NCBI RefSeq assembly: GCF_013377015.1 | Contig: NZ_JACABA010000005.1 | Span: 62,001 to 126,000 of the forward strand | Length of the DNA: 64,000 nucleotides | Origin: Rhodopseudomonas sp. | Lineage (GTDB): Bacteria; Pseudomonadota; Alphaproteobacteria; Rhizobiales; Xanthobacteraceae | Reading direction: 5' to 3' | Shown: in pieces, positions 53,311 to 61,111 of the stretch | Position numbering within the stretch: the stretch's first letter is position 1 | Layout: each line of letters opens with the position of its first letter | Made by a program: the position numbers and the translations under genes | Notes under the pieces: model-generated | Seen by the model: only the letters and a program-made list of their open reading frames with translations | What the model was told of the DNA's origin: nothing | The model's database searches: none

Positions 53311-53405
53311 GTCCATCTTTTGGACCGAGTGGCTCCTGTCCACTCTGTTTTGACGCCTCCCTGTTACCAACTTTAAAGCCGCCGGAAACGGCGGCTCTTT
53401 TTTTT
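53311..53405 (+). ncRNA. Candidate small RNA between DUF1192 and rcdA
   Basis: Three stem-loops are visible in a row with no open frame: GTCCA/TGGAC (53311-53325), GAGTGG/CCACTC (53327-53345), then unpaired TTTTGACGCCTCCCTGTTACC and the terminator stem AGCCGCCG/CGGCGGCT (53377-53396) with a GAAA tetraloop and CTTTTTTTT. The CCTCCC stretch resembles anti-Shine-Dalgarno loops of rhizobial alpha-r RNAs. No family could be fixed. A -10-like TATTAC lies at 53299-53304. It could instead be the 3' end of the DUF1192 mRNA. Confidence 0.55.
53377..53405 (+). terminator. Strong Rho-independent terminator upstream of rcdA
   Basis: AGCCGCCG and CGGCGGCT pair around GAAA, followed by C and eight T. It closes either the candidate small RNA or the DUF1192 transcript. 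Confidence 0.9.
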
Positions 53406-53557
53406 GGCTGTCACGGTTTCGTCACCGCTCAGGAGACCGTGTTAACCTTTGCCGACGTCGCCGCTGGACTCCCGGCCGCGGGCGCGCAATGATTTGTTCA
53501 TCATAAGCCGGTGCCGATCGAAGCCGGCGGTGTAACAAGTTGCGTGAGGCGTTAACC

Positions 53558-54067
53558 ATGTCGGACCATTCGCATAGCGAAGCCGCGCTCGTTCAGTTCA
53601 GCGAGCGATTGACGAACTCCGCCGCGTTCGGCGTCCTGTTCCGGGAAGGCATGGATCTGGTCGAGGAGACCGCGGCCTATCTCGACGGCGCCGGCCGCGC
53701 CGAGGCCAAGGCGCTGGATCGCGCCGTCAGCCTGACCTACGCCACCGAAAGCATGCGGCTAACCACCCGGCTGATGCAGCTCGCCTCCTGGCTGCTGCTG
53801 CACCGCGCCGTCAAGGAAGGCGAGATGACGCTGGTGCAGGCCAATCGGGAAAAGACCAAGGTCAAGCTTTCGGCCGCCGATCCTGGCGCCGACGATATGC
53901 TCGAACGTCTTCCGGAGCAGCTGCAGGAACTGATCGCCCGCTCGATGAGCCTGCAGTCCAAGGTCCGCCGCCTCGACAACACCATGCACGCGTCAAGCGA
54001 GCGGGCGCCGATCGGCAATCCGCTGGTGCCGCAGCTCAACCGGCTGAAGGCGGCGTTCGAGGGCTGA
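53558..54067 (+). CDS. rcdA: RcdA-like regulator of CtrA degradation (DUF1465)
   Basis: A 169-aa helical protein of the DUF1465 family. Signature stretches are VEETAAYLDGAGRAEAKALDR near residue 38 and TESMRLTTRLMQLASWLLLHRAV at 63-85. The C-terminal segment is partly disordered (HASSERAPIGNPLVPQL). In Caulobacter RcdA is the middle layer of the ClpXP adaptor hierarchy: CpdR-primed ClpXP recruits RcdA, which with PopA and cyclic di-GMP delivers CtrA. cpdR is 15 kb away in this window. ATG at 53558 is preceded by GTGAGGCG. Confidence 0.88.
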   Translation: MSDHSHSEAALVQFSERLTNSAAFGVLFREGMDLVEETAAYLDGAGRAEAKALDRAVSLTYATESMRLTTRLMQLASWLLLHRAVKEGEMTLVQANREKTKVKLSAADPGADDMLERLPEQLQELIARSMSLQSKVRRLDNTMHASSERAPIGNPLVPQLNRLKAAFEG

Positions 54068-54117
54068 CCGCAGAGCTGGTGCGGTCGTTCGTTGGTACGC
54101 CGTCACTCTGGAGCAGG

Positions 54118-54233
54118 CCGTCATTCCGGGGCGCGAGGCCGCAGGCCGAGCGAACCCGGAATCTCGCCGCTTGTCCGGCCGGCAAGATTCCGGGTTCGTT
54201 CGCAGCTACGCTGCTCACGCCCCGGAATGACGG
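54118..54233. repeat. Long palindromic repeat, type B
   Basis: Opens CCGTCATTCCGGGGCGCGAG and closes CACGCCCCGGAATGACGG. Inner arms are CGAACCCGGAATCT and AGATTCCGGGTTCG, so the whole 116 bases can fold into one long cruciform. It sits between rcdA and rpmE, both of which are transcribed toward it. Only this copy was seen in the window. Confidence 0.88.
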
Positions 54234-54260
54234 ATCTATCGGCTTTGTCACGCGCAACGC

Positions 54261-54288
54261 AAAACGCCCCGGCATGAGCCAGGGCGTT
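54261..54288 (-). terminator. Intrinsic terminator of rpmE (minus strand)
   Basis: Read on the minus strand: ACGCCCTGGC, TCAT, GCCGGGGCGT, then TTTT. One mismatch in a 10-bp stem. It lies 33 bases past the rpmE stop. Confidence 0.8.
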
Positions 54289-54320
54289 GCGGTTCCGGCC
54301 AGGAAAATCCTGACGAACAA

Positions 54321-54548
54321 TCAATCTTTCTTGAGGAAGCCCGAAAACTTCTTCTGGAAACGCGAGACCCGGCCACCGCGATCCAGCATCTGCTGCTGGC
54401 CGCCGATCCAGGCCGGATGCGACTTGGAATCGATGTCGAGGTTCAGCTTGTCGCCTTCCTTGCCCCAGGTGGAGCGCGTCAGATATTCGGTGCCGTCCGT
54501 CATGACCACCGTAATATTATGATAATTCGGGTGAATTTCGGCTTTCAT
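54321..54548 (-). CDS. rpmE: 50S ribosomal protein L31
   Basis: A 75-aa ribosomal protein. [29 protein letters not shown] and [34 protein letters not shown] are L31. The CxxC zinc motif of the C+ form is absent (ITVVMTDG where C would be), so it is the zinc-independent type. GGATGTCC lies before the ATG. A U-run terminator follows. Paralogue patterns of L31 depend on zinc supply; whether the genome has a C+ copy cannot be seen. Confidence 0.96.
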   Translation of the reverse strand: MKAEIHPNYHNITVVMTDGTEYLTRSTWGKEGDKLNLDIDSKSHPAWIGGQQQMLDRGGRVSRFQKKFSGFLKKD

Positions 54549-54725
54549 GGGACATCCTTCGGCGCGTCGGCGCCTGCATAACGGCGTTGGTGAGGGCGGA
54601 TTTGCGCGGTTCTATATCGCAGGACCGCTGTCAAGACAAGGTGTCGCCCGGATTTGCCAGCGGCGGCTGGGCGGCCTAATTGAGACCGTCTGGAAGCGGT
54701 CTAGAATGACGTGACAGGAAATTCG

Positions 54726-56612
54726 ATGAAGTCGGCGAAACAGCGCGAGACCGAGCCTCCTGCGGCAGCGATTGCGTTGTCGCTCGAGGCGATTGCTGCG
54801 ACGGAGAATGTCGGGCCGCGAGTGGGGCCGCTGGTCGCCGATGCTCCCGTGGAGCAGGTCGAGGCGAAGCGCGGCCGGTTGCGTCCGCTGCTGGCGCTGT
54901 TGCCCTACGTGGCGCGCTATCGCGGCCGCGCGCTGCTGGCGCTGGCGGCGCTGATCGTCGCGGCGCTGACCACGCTGGTGGTGCCGCTCGCGGTACGACG
55001 GCTGATCGATTTCGGCTTCAGCCCCGAAGGCATCGCGCTGATCAACAGCTACTTCAGCGTGATGCTGGCGATCGTGGCGGTGCTCGCGCTGGCCAGCGCG
55101 GCGCGCTACTATCTGGTGATGACGATCGGCGAGCGGATCGTCGCCGATCTGCGCCGCGACGTGTTTGCGCATCTGACTGCGCTGTCGCCGAGCTTCTTCG
55201 ATTCCGCCCGCAGCGGCGAGCTGATCTCGCGGCTGACCGCCGACACCACCCAGATCAAGTCCGCAGTCGGCGCCTCGGTGTCGATCGCGCTGCGCAACAT
55301 CATGCTGTTCGTCGGCGCGATGGCGATGATGGTGATTTCGAGTCCGCGATTGAGCGGCTTCGTGCTGGCGGCGATCCCGCTGATCGTGCTGCCGCTGGTG
55401 GCGTTCGGACGCTGGGTGCGCCGGCTGTCGCGCAACGCGCAGGACACCCTCGCCGATGCGTCGGCCTATGCGTCGGAACTGATCGGCGCGATCCGGGTGG
55501 TGCAGGCCTACACCAATGAGAGCCTGGCGAAGGCGCGGTTCGGCGGCGAGGTCGAGCAGGCCTATGAGGCGGCGCGCAGCTCGACCAAAGCCCGCGCGCT
55601 TCTCACCGCGATCATCATCTTCATCGTGTTCTCGAGCGTGGTGGCGATCCTCTGGGTCGGCTCGCACGACGTCGTCACCGGCCACATCAGCCCGGGCCGG
55701 CTCGGCCAGTTCGTGCTCTATGCGGCGTTCGCCGCCTCCAGCCTCGGCCAACTCAGCGAGGTTTGGGGCGAGGTTTCGGCGGCGTCGGGCGCCGCGGAAC
55801 GGTTGTTCGAGATCCTGCGGGTCAAGCCCGCGGTCGCGGTGCCGGCGCAGCCGCGGGCGCTGCCGACGCCGGCGCGCGGCGACGTGGTGCTCGACAATGT
55901 CAGCTTCGCCTATCCGACGAGGCCGGATACGTTGGTGCTCGATCACGTCTCGCTGTCGGTGCGAGCCGGCGAGAAGGTGGCGATCGTCGGTCCTTCCGGC
56001 GCCGGCAAGAGCACGCTGTTTCACCTGCTGCTGCGGTTCTACGATCCGTCGAGCGGCACGATTTCGCTCGATGGCGTGGCGATCAGCGCCGCCGATCCGC
56101 GCGAGGTGCGCGAGCGGATCGCGCTGGTGCCGCAGGATTCCGTGGTGTTCGCCGCGACCGCGCGGGACAATATCCGGTTCGGCCGCGAAGATGCCGGCGA
56201 CGCCGAGGTCGAACGCGCCGCCGATCAGGCCCACGCCACCGAATTCATCCGCCGGCTGCCGAACGGCTTCGAGGCGCAGCTCGGCGAGCGTGGCGTGACG
56301 CTGTCCGGCGGCCAGCGCCAGCGCATCGCGATCGCCCGCGCGATCCTGCGCGATGCGCCGTTGCTGCTACTGGACGAGGCGACCTCGTCGCTCGACGCCG
56401 AAAGCGAGGTGCTGGTGCAGACCGCGCTGCAGGAACTGATGCGCCACCGCACCACGCTGGTGATCGCACATCGGCTCGCCACCGTGCTGTCCTGTGACCG
56501 CATTCTGGTGATGGAGCAGGGCAAGATCGTCGAGCAGGGCACCCACGCCCAACTGGTCGCCAAGGGCGGCCTCTACGCCCGGCTGGCCAAGCTGCAATTC
56601 GAGGCGGCGTAA
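54726..56612 (+). CDS. ABC exporter, fused membrane and ATPase domains (MsbA-like)
   Basis: A 628-aa half-transporter. Six membrane helices span residues about 65-340. The ATPase has Walker A VGPSGAGKSTLFHLL near 425, Q-loop VPQDSVV, signature TLSGGQRQRIAIARAIL near 530, Walker B LLLLDEATSSLD and H-loop IAHRLATV. It acts as a homodimer or pairs with another half. Such MsbA/ABCB-like proteins export lipids, drugs or peptides; the substrate here is unknown. AGGAAA precedes the ATG. The hydrophilic N-terminal extension of about 50 residues is longer than in MsbA. Confidence 0.94.
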   Translation: MKSAKQRETEPPAAAIALSLEAIAATENVGPRVGPLVADAPVEQVEAKRGRLRPLLALLPYVARYRGRALLALAALIVAALTTLVVPLAVRRLIDFGFSPEGIALINSYFSVMLAIVAVLALASAARYYLVMTIGERIVADLRRDVFAHLTALSPSFFDSARSGELISRLTADTTQIKSAVGASVSIALRNIMLFVGAMAMMVISSPRLSGFVLAAIPLIVLPLVAFGRWVRRLSRNAQDTLADASAYASELIGAIRVVQAYTNESLAKARFGGEVEQAYEAARSSTKARALLTAIIIFIVFSSVVAILWVGSHDVVTGHISPGRLGQFVLYAAFAASSLGQLSEVWGEVSAASGAAERLFEILRVKPAVAVPAQPRALPTPARGDVVLDNVSFAYPTRPDTLVLDHVSLSVRAGEKVAIVGPSGAGKSTLFHLLLRFYDPSSGTISLDGVAISAADPREVRERIALVPQDSVVFAATARDNIRFGREDAGDAEVERAADQAHATEFIRRLPNGFEAQLGERGVTLSGGQRQRIAIARAILRDAPLLLLDEATSSLDAESEVLVQTALQELMRHRTTLVIAHRLATVLSCDRILVMEQGKIVEQGTHAQLVAKGGLYARLAKLQFEAA

Positions 56613-56615
56613 GGC

Positions 56616-56903
56616 TCAGCGAATCGGCAGTGAGGGATCGCGTGCCACGCGGCGGACCGCGTGGACGATGATTTCGTCTCCGTCGATCTCGTAGAAAACC
56701 AGATAAGGATACGGTGACGTCATCAAGCGGCGAACCGCGGGATCATCGGTGCGCCTACCGATCCGCGGATGAGTCGTCAGCAGATCGATGATCGACCGGA
56801 TACGGCCCTGGACGTGTTTTGCGCCTTGCGGCGACTCGGCGGCAATATGGTCGAGGATCGAAGCAAGATCGGCGAGCGCTGGCGCTGTATAGCGCAGCCT
56901 CAC
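56616..56903 (-). CDS. ParE/RelE-family toxin
   Basis: A 95-aa toxin of the RelE/ParE superfamily. VRLRYTAPALADLASILDHIAAESP is the ParE opening, and the core strands HPRIGRRTDDPAVRRLMTSPYPYLVFYEIDGDEIIVHAVRR follow. ParE poisons gyrase, RelE cuts mRNA on the ribosome; the ParE branch looks closer. The GTG at 56903 overlaps the antitoxin stop (GTGA), the usual coupled start; an ATG 6 codons upstream is possible. Its 3' end is 3 bases from the convergent ABC exporter. Confidence 0.85.
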   Translation of the reverse strand: MRLRYTAPALADLASILDHIAAESPQGAKHVQGRIRSIIDLLTTHPRIGRRTDDPAVRRLMTSPYPYLVFYEIDGDEIIVHAVRRVARDPSLPIR

Positions 56904-57130
56904 AGCCCGTGCTTGGCCCACACTGCCCGGACCTGCGCGTCGCTGGCGAATTCGCCGCGCACCGCCGCCGCCTTCGAGGCGACGACCGCCACGCGCTCGT
57001 CGGCCGATAACGTCACAGGCGCCGCCTTGTCGTCTCCGGCGAGCTGCATGACGACGCGAGCGATGTCGTCCTGAACCTGCGGCGGCAGCGCACGCGCGAT
57101 CTCAACGGCTTGATCCAAGAGCTTGGTCAT
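56900..57130 (-). CDS. Type II antitoxin of the ParE-like toxin
   Basis: A 76-aa antitoxin. The N-terminal helix KLLDQAVEIARALPPQVQDDIARVVMQLAG and a C-terminal part with VAVVASKAAAVRGEFASDAQVRAVWAKHGL resemble antitoxins paired with ParE (the Rhodopseudomonas/Bradyrhizobium DUF-type). It precedes the toxin and overlaps it by 4 bases. Such antitoxins neutralise the toxin and repress their own promoter. The DNA-binding domain type is not clear by eye. Confidence 0.78.
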   Translation of the reverse strand: MTKLLDQAVEIARALPPQVQDDIARVVMQLAGDDKAAPVTLSADERVAVVASKAAAVRGEFASDAQVRAVWAKHGL

Positions 57131-57254
57131 GCCTTCAGACTAAAGGTTTTGGAGCCGAGATGGAAGTTCGCGGTTCGGATCGACTGGGCCGTATCCACGA
57201 AAATACCTATCACCGTCATGTTCCGCGAAACCGCATCGTCCAGGACAGCGTTGG

Positions 57255-57704
57255 CTACGCCTTCCATTCCATATTCAGCACCGGCCGTCCCGAGGAATTC
57301 AGCTCCGCTTCGCCGATCTGAAGGAATCCGTGGCGCTGGTAGAACCGGATGGCGCGGGCATTGTCGGCGTTGACCTTCAGGGTGACGCGATCCGGGGACA
57401 GCCGCTTGGCCTCTCCCATCAGCGTATCGCCGAGCCGCGAACCCCACGCCTCCGGGGCCACCACGATCTGGTCGAGATAGCCGGAGGCGTCGATGGTGAC
57501 GAAGCCAACCAGCGCGCCGGCCTCTTCGGCAACGATGATCGCCGACTGCGGTACCATCTCGCGGCGCCAGCGCTCGCGCCACCAATCGAGCCGCGCGGCG
57601 AAGTCGATCTCGGGGTAGGCGACCTGCCAGGTGCGCTGCCACAGCGCGATCGCGGCCTGTTCGTCGTCGGAGCGATACGGACGAAGATGAAAGCGGGAAC
57701 TCAT
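57255..57704 (-). CDS. GNAT-family N-acetyltransferase
   Basis: A 149-aa acetyltransferase of the Gcn5-related fold. The opening FHLRPYRSDDEQAAIALWQRTW is typical. The acetyl-CoA loop is reduced to GSRLGDTLMGEAK near residue 87, and VNADNARAIRFYQRHGFLQIGE is the C-terminal motif B/GF-x-x-xG. Substrate unknown; rimI/ElaA-like small-molecule or protein acetylation is possible. Near the ParE pair but not coupled to it. Confidence 0.88.
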   Translation of the reverse strand: MSSRFHLRPYRSDDEQAAIALWQRTWQVAYPEIDFAARLDWWRERWRREMVPQSAIIVAEEAGALVGFVTIDASGYLDQIVVAPEAWGSRLGDTLMGEAKRLSPDRVTLKVNADNARAIRFYQRHGFLQIGEAELNSSGRPVLNMEWKA

Positions 57705-57715
57705 CGGGGCACGAC

Positions 57716-57805
57716 CATCAGGCCCGGACTTGATTCGGGCATTCCATCTTCAGGTTCCCGGTCTACTTGGTGGAATTACCGGGTCAAGCCCGGTCGCGTG
57801 CAAAA
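57716..57805. repeat. REP-like repeat, type D relative
   Basis: Contains CAGGCCCGGACTTGATTCGGG and ATTACCGGGTCAAGCCCGG with partial complementarity. It is related to the repeat at 48693. It fills the spacer between the acetyltransferase and the OmpA-domain gene. Confidence 0.5.
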
Positions 57806-57838
57806 TAGGACGCCTCGTATTACTACGAGGTGTAGCTA

Positions 57839-58864
57839 CTAGCGTTCCGTCAGCTTCAATTCGATCCGACGGTTGCGCTTGTAGGCCTCTTCGGTCGCGG
57901 CGGTATCCAGTGGTTGAAATTCGGCGAAGCCGGCCGCCACCAGCCGCTGTGCCGGTACCCCGAGCGAGATCAGATACTGCACCACCGAGATCGCGCGCGC
58001 GCTCGACAATTCCCAGTTCGATTTGAACAATCCGGCGATCGGCCGCACGTCGGTGTGGCCGTCGACCCGCAGCACCCAGGCGATCTCGCTCGGGATTTGC
58101 TTGTCGAGATCGATCAGCGCGGAGGCCAATTTGTCGAGCTCCGCGCGGCCTTCGGGCAACAGCAACGCCTGGCCGGTGTCGAAGAAAACTTCGGATTGGA
58201 ACACGAAGCGATCGCCGACGATGCGGACGTCGGGCCGGTTGCCGAGGATCGCGCGTAGCCGACCGAAGAATTCGGAACGATAGCGCGACAGTTCCTGCAC
58301 CCGTTTCGCCAGCGCCACGTTGAGCCGCTGGCCGAGATCGGCGATCTTGCCCTGGGATTCCTTGTCGCGCTTCTCCGAGGCCTCCAGCGCCTCCTCGAGT
58401 GCCGCGAGCTGGCGGCGCAGCGCGCTGATCTGCTGGTTCAGCACCTCGACCTGCGCCAGCGCGCGGGCGGAGAGTTGCTTCTCGGAATCCAGCGCCCTGT
58501 TGAGCTCGCCGGCGCGGCCGGCGGCGTCGTTGCCGGCGCCGGCGAGGCCGTCATACAGGCCCTTGACGCGGTCGCGCTCGGCTACCGCCGAGGCGAGGCC
58601 GGCGCGCAGCTGCGACAGCTGATCGTCGAGATTGAGCTTGCCGAGCTTTTCCAGCGACAGCATGTCGTTGAGCTGCGCCAGCTTGGCGTTGAGCTCCTCC
58701 AGCGCCTTGTCCTTGCCGGTGACCTCCTGCGACAGGAAGAACTGCACCACCAGGAACACCGACAGCAGGAACACGATCGCCAGCACCAGCGTCGACAACG
58801 CATCGACGAAGCCGGGCCAGTAGTTGAATCCGGGATCGTTGCGGCGTCCGCGGGCCAGCCCCAT
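57839..58864 (-). CDS. Membrane-anchored OmpA/MotB-like peptidoglycan-binding protein
   Basis: A 341-aa protein. One N-terminal helix (LSTLVLAIVFLLSVFLVVQFFLS, residues 24-46) has the Asp21 (FVDALSTL) typical of MotB/ExbD/TolR proton channels. A long periplasmic coiled coil spans about 48-190, and the C-terminal OmpA domain (DGHTDVRPIAG near residue 268, KRNRRIELKL) binds peptidoglycan. It pairs with the MotA/TolQ-like gene just upstream. This conserved Rhizobiales pair is separate from flagellar motAB and probably anchors a proton-driven envelope complex of unknown job. Confidence 0.88.
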   Translation of the reverse strand: MGLARGRRNDPGFNYWPGFVDALSTLVLAIVFLLSVFLVVQFFLSQEVTGKDKALEELNAKLAQLNDMLSLEKLGKLNLDDQLSQLRAGLASAVAERDRVKGLYDGLAGAGNDAAGRAGELNRALDSEKQLSARALAQVEVLNQQISALRRQLAALEEALEASEKRDKESQGKIADLGQRLNVALAKRVQELSRYRSEFFGRLRAILGNRPDVRIVGDRFVFQSEVFFDTGQALLLPEGRAELDKLASALIDLDKQIPSEIAWVLRVDGHTDVRPIAGLFKSNWELSSARAISVVQYLISLGVPAQRLVAAGFAEFQPLDTAATEEAYKRNRRIELKLTER

Positions 58865-58910
58865 CAGTTGATACCCAAATTGGAGGGCAGCGATGCGACA
58901 ACCGCGGTGC

Positions 58911-59047
58911 GCTCCCTCGCCCCGCTTGCGGGGAGAGGGGTGGGGTGAGGGGGCGTAGCCGCGACGTCTGACTCGATGAGGCGCCCCCTCACCCGACCGG
59001 CTTCGCTACACTCATCCTGTTGACCTCTCCCCGCGCGCGGGGAGAGG
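58911..59047. repeat. Palindromic repeat, type C, in the MotA/OmpA gene spacer
   Basis: Two arms, GCTCCCTCGCCCCGCTTGCG plus GGGAGAGGGGTGGGGTGAGG, are mirrored by CGCCCCCTCACCCGACCGG and CTCTCCCCGCGCGCGGGGAG. The hairpin-rich 137 bases lie inside the two-gene operon. It resembles the widespread 'CTCTCCCC...GGGGAGAGG' alphaproteobacterial element. Confidence 0.85.
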
Positions 59048-59078
59048 CAAAGGACTGACCGCGGCCTGTCCAGCAACA

Positions 59079-60098
59079 TCATCGCTCCACATTCTTTTCC
59101 GGCTGGCGCGCGATCCACTCGAGCAAGGCTCTGATCTCGCGGTTCTGTTCTCCCTGCGCGTCGGCCCATTCGCGGATCATCTGCTGCTCGTTGCGCATAT
59201 GCGCCACCATGCTCTGGATCGCGTCGGCCAGATTGGCCATCGCCGCGGTGGTGGAGCGGTTGGCGCCGCCGTCCTCGATGGCCAGCCGCAGCCGCTCGAT
59301 CGCCCCCTGCAACTCACCGCCGCCGGCCACCGCGGGGTCGCCGGCATATTCGCGTACGGTCGACGCCAGCCAGTCCTCCAGATCGGTGTAGAACCGGTTC
59401 TGCGCCTGGCTCGATTGCAGATCGAGGAAACCGAGGATCAGCGACCCGGCAAGTCCGAACAGCGACGACGAGAACGAAATTCCCATGCCGCCGAGCGGTG
59501 CGGCCAGACCCTCCTTCAGCGTATCGAACAGCGAACCGGCGTCGCCGCCGACTTTCAGCCCGTCGATCACCTTGCCGACCGATCCGACGGTCTCGATCAG
59601 GCCCCAGAACGTGCCGAGCAGGCCGAGGAATACCAGCAGCCCGGTCATGTAGCGCGAGATGTCGCGGGCCTCGTCGAGCCGTGTGGCGATCGAGTCGAGC
59701 AGATGCCGCATGGTCTGCTGCGAGATCGACATCCGGCCGCTACGCTCGCCGCCGAGGATCGCCGCCATCGGCGCCAGCAGCGTGGGGCGGCGGTCGAGCG
59801 CCAGCCCCGGGTCCGCGATCCGGAAATTGTTGACCCACGCGACCTCGGGATAGAGCCGGATCACCTGGCGGAACGACAACACGATGCCGATCGCCAGCAC
59901 CGCGCCGATCAGCCCATTGAGCCCGGGGTTGGCGAAGAACGCGATGACGATCTGCTTGTACAGCACCACAAGCAGCAGCGTGCACAGAACCAGAAACACC
60001 GACATCCGCACCAGAAAGATCCGCGGTGACGACAGCTTGCTGAATTCGATCTCGATCGCTGAACGGGGAGAGGGGCTTGGCGCCATCGTGCGGTTCAT
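59079..60098 (-). CDS. MotA/TolQ/ExbB-family proton-channel protein
   Basis: A 339-aa inner-membrane protein. Two early helices (residues about 30-80) precede a cytoplasmic loop. The channel pair LLVFLGLLGTFWGLIETVG near residue 155 and GMGISFSSSLFGLAGSLILGFLD near 205 is the MotA/TolQ signature with the conserved Gly/Thr. A coiled C-terminal tail ends the protein. It belongs upstream of the OmpA-domain gene. Start uncertain: two ATGs (60098, 60086) are both plausible. Confidence 0.86.
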   Translation of the reverse strand: MNRTMAPSPSPRSAIEIEFSKLSSPRIFLVRMSVFLVLCTLLLVVLYKQIVIAFFANPGLNGLIGAVLAIGIVLSFRQVIRLYPEVAWVNNFRIADPGLALDRRPTLLAPMAAILGGERSGRMSISQQTMRHLLDSIATRLDEARDISRYMTGLLVFLGLLGTFWGLIETVGSVGKVIDGLKVGGDAGSLFDTLKEGLAAPLGGMGISFSSSLFGLAGSLILGFLDLQSSQAQNRFYTDLEDWLASTVREYAGDPAVAGGGELQGAIERLRLAIEDGGANRSTTAAMANLADAIQSMVAHMRNEQQMIREWADAQGEQNREIRALLEWIARQPEKNVER

Positions 60099-60289
60099 CT
60101 TGCGTTGCGAGGAGAGCCGTTGCGCACCAATATGGCACAGCGCGGCGTGGAAGAAAGACGCCGGCCACGGTTTTCCGCTACCGTCTGACCGTCTGGAACT
60201 CCCGATTGAAACCCGATGCGGAACAGGACGTATCTTGAGCCGTTTCAACCGGTCGGATGATCCGACGGTGCGGGCGGGCGGGGCAGTGA

Positions 60290-61111
60290 ATGACAGTTTT
60301 GTATATCGAGGCGCTGGCGGCAATTGCGCTGGCGCTTTGCGCATTGATGGCGATTGCCTGGGTGGTGCAACAGAAAACCGGCAATTCCGGCTGGGTCGAT
60401 ACGATCTGGACGTTTTCGACCGGCCTGGTAGGCGCTGCGTCGGCGCTGTGGCCGGTGGCGGGTGCCGCGCCCAATGCCCGGCAATGGCTGGTGGCGGCGC
60501 TGGTCGCGGTCTGGGCGGTGCGGCTCGGCTCGCACATTGCGGCGCGCACCCGCGGCATCAAGGACGATCCGCGCTACGCCGCCTTCGCCGGCGAATGGGG
60601 CGCCGACGCGCCGCGCAAGATGTTCCTGTTCCTGCAGAACCAGGCGTTGGGATCGATCCCGCTGGTGCTTGCGATCTTCGTCGCGGCGCGTTTCCCGCTC
60701 GACGGCTTGCGCTTGCAGGATTTCCTCGGCGTCGCGATTCTCGCCGGCGGGATTGCGGGCGAGGGGCTGGCTGATGCGCAGCTCAAATCCTTCCGCGCCG
60801 ACCCCGGCAACAAGGGCAGGGTCTGCGATGTCGGGCTGTGGCGGTGGTCGCGGCATCCCAACTACTTCTTCGAATGGTTCGGCTGGCTGGCCTATCCGGT
60901 GATCGCGATCTCGCTCGGCGATCCGCTGTCCTATCCCTGGGGCTTCGCGACGCTGCTGGCGCCGCTGTTCATGTACTGGATTCTGGTCAACGTCACCGGG
61001 ATCCCGCCGCTGGAGGAGCAGATGTTGCTGTCGCGCGGGGATCGTTACAAAGAGTATCAGGCCCGTACCAGCAAGTTCTTTCCGCTGCCGCCAAGGCGGG
61101 CCACGCCATGA
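60290..61111 (+). CDS. DUF1295 membrane protein (steroid-5-alpha-reductase-like)
   Basis: A 273-aa polytopic protein with about six helices and the DUF1295 signature: FSTGLVGAASALWPVAG early, RTRGIKDDPRYAAF, then the SRHPNYFFEWFGWLAYPVIA segment near residue 186 and the C-terminal SRGDRYKEYQARTSKFFPLPP. This fold resembles isoprenylcysteine methyltransferase and steroid reductases, and acts on hydrophobic substrates. The stop overlaps the next gene's ATG by 4 bases (ATGA). Together they suggest a lipid-modifying operon. Confidence 0.9.
   Translation: MTVLYIEALAAIALALCALMAIAWVVQQKTGNSGWVDTIWTFSTGLVGAASALWPVAGAAPNARQWLVAALVAVWAVRLGSHIAARTRGIKDDPRYAAFAGEWGADAPRKMFLFLQNQALGSIPLVLAIFVAARFPLDGLRLQDFLGVAILAGGIAGEGLADAQLKSFRADPGNKGRVCDVGLWRWSRHPNYFFEWFGWLAYPVIAISLGDPLSYPWGFATLLAPLFMYWILVNVTGIPPLEEQMLLSRGDRYKEYQARTSKFFPLPPRRATP

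Noticed and set aside
54711-54725. GTG start five codons ahead of the ABC exporter ATG
   Set aside because: The ATG at 54726 has a better ribosome site (AGGAAA) and normal opening.
57839-60098. Zorya anti-phage system (ZorA/ZorB)
   Set aside because: The MotA-like and OmpA-like pair has the same domains, but no ZorC/D/E gene lies next to it and similar pairs are housekeeping genes of Rhizobiales.
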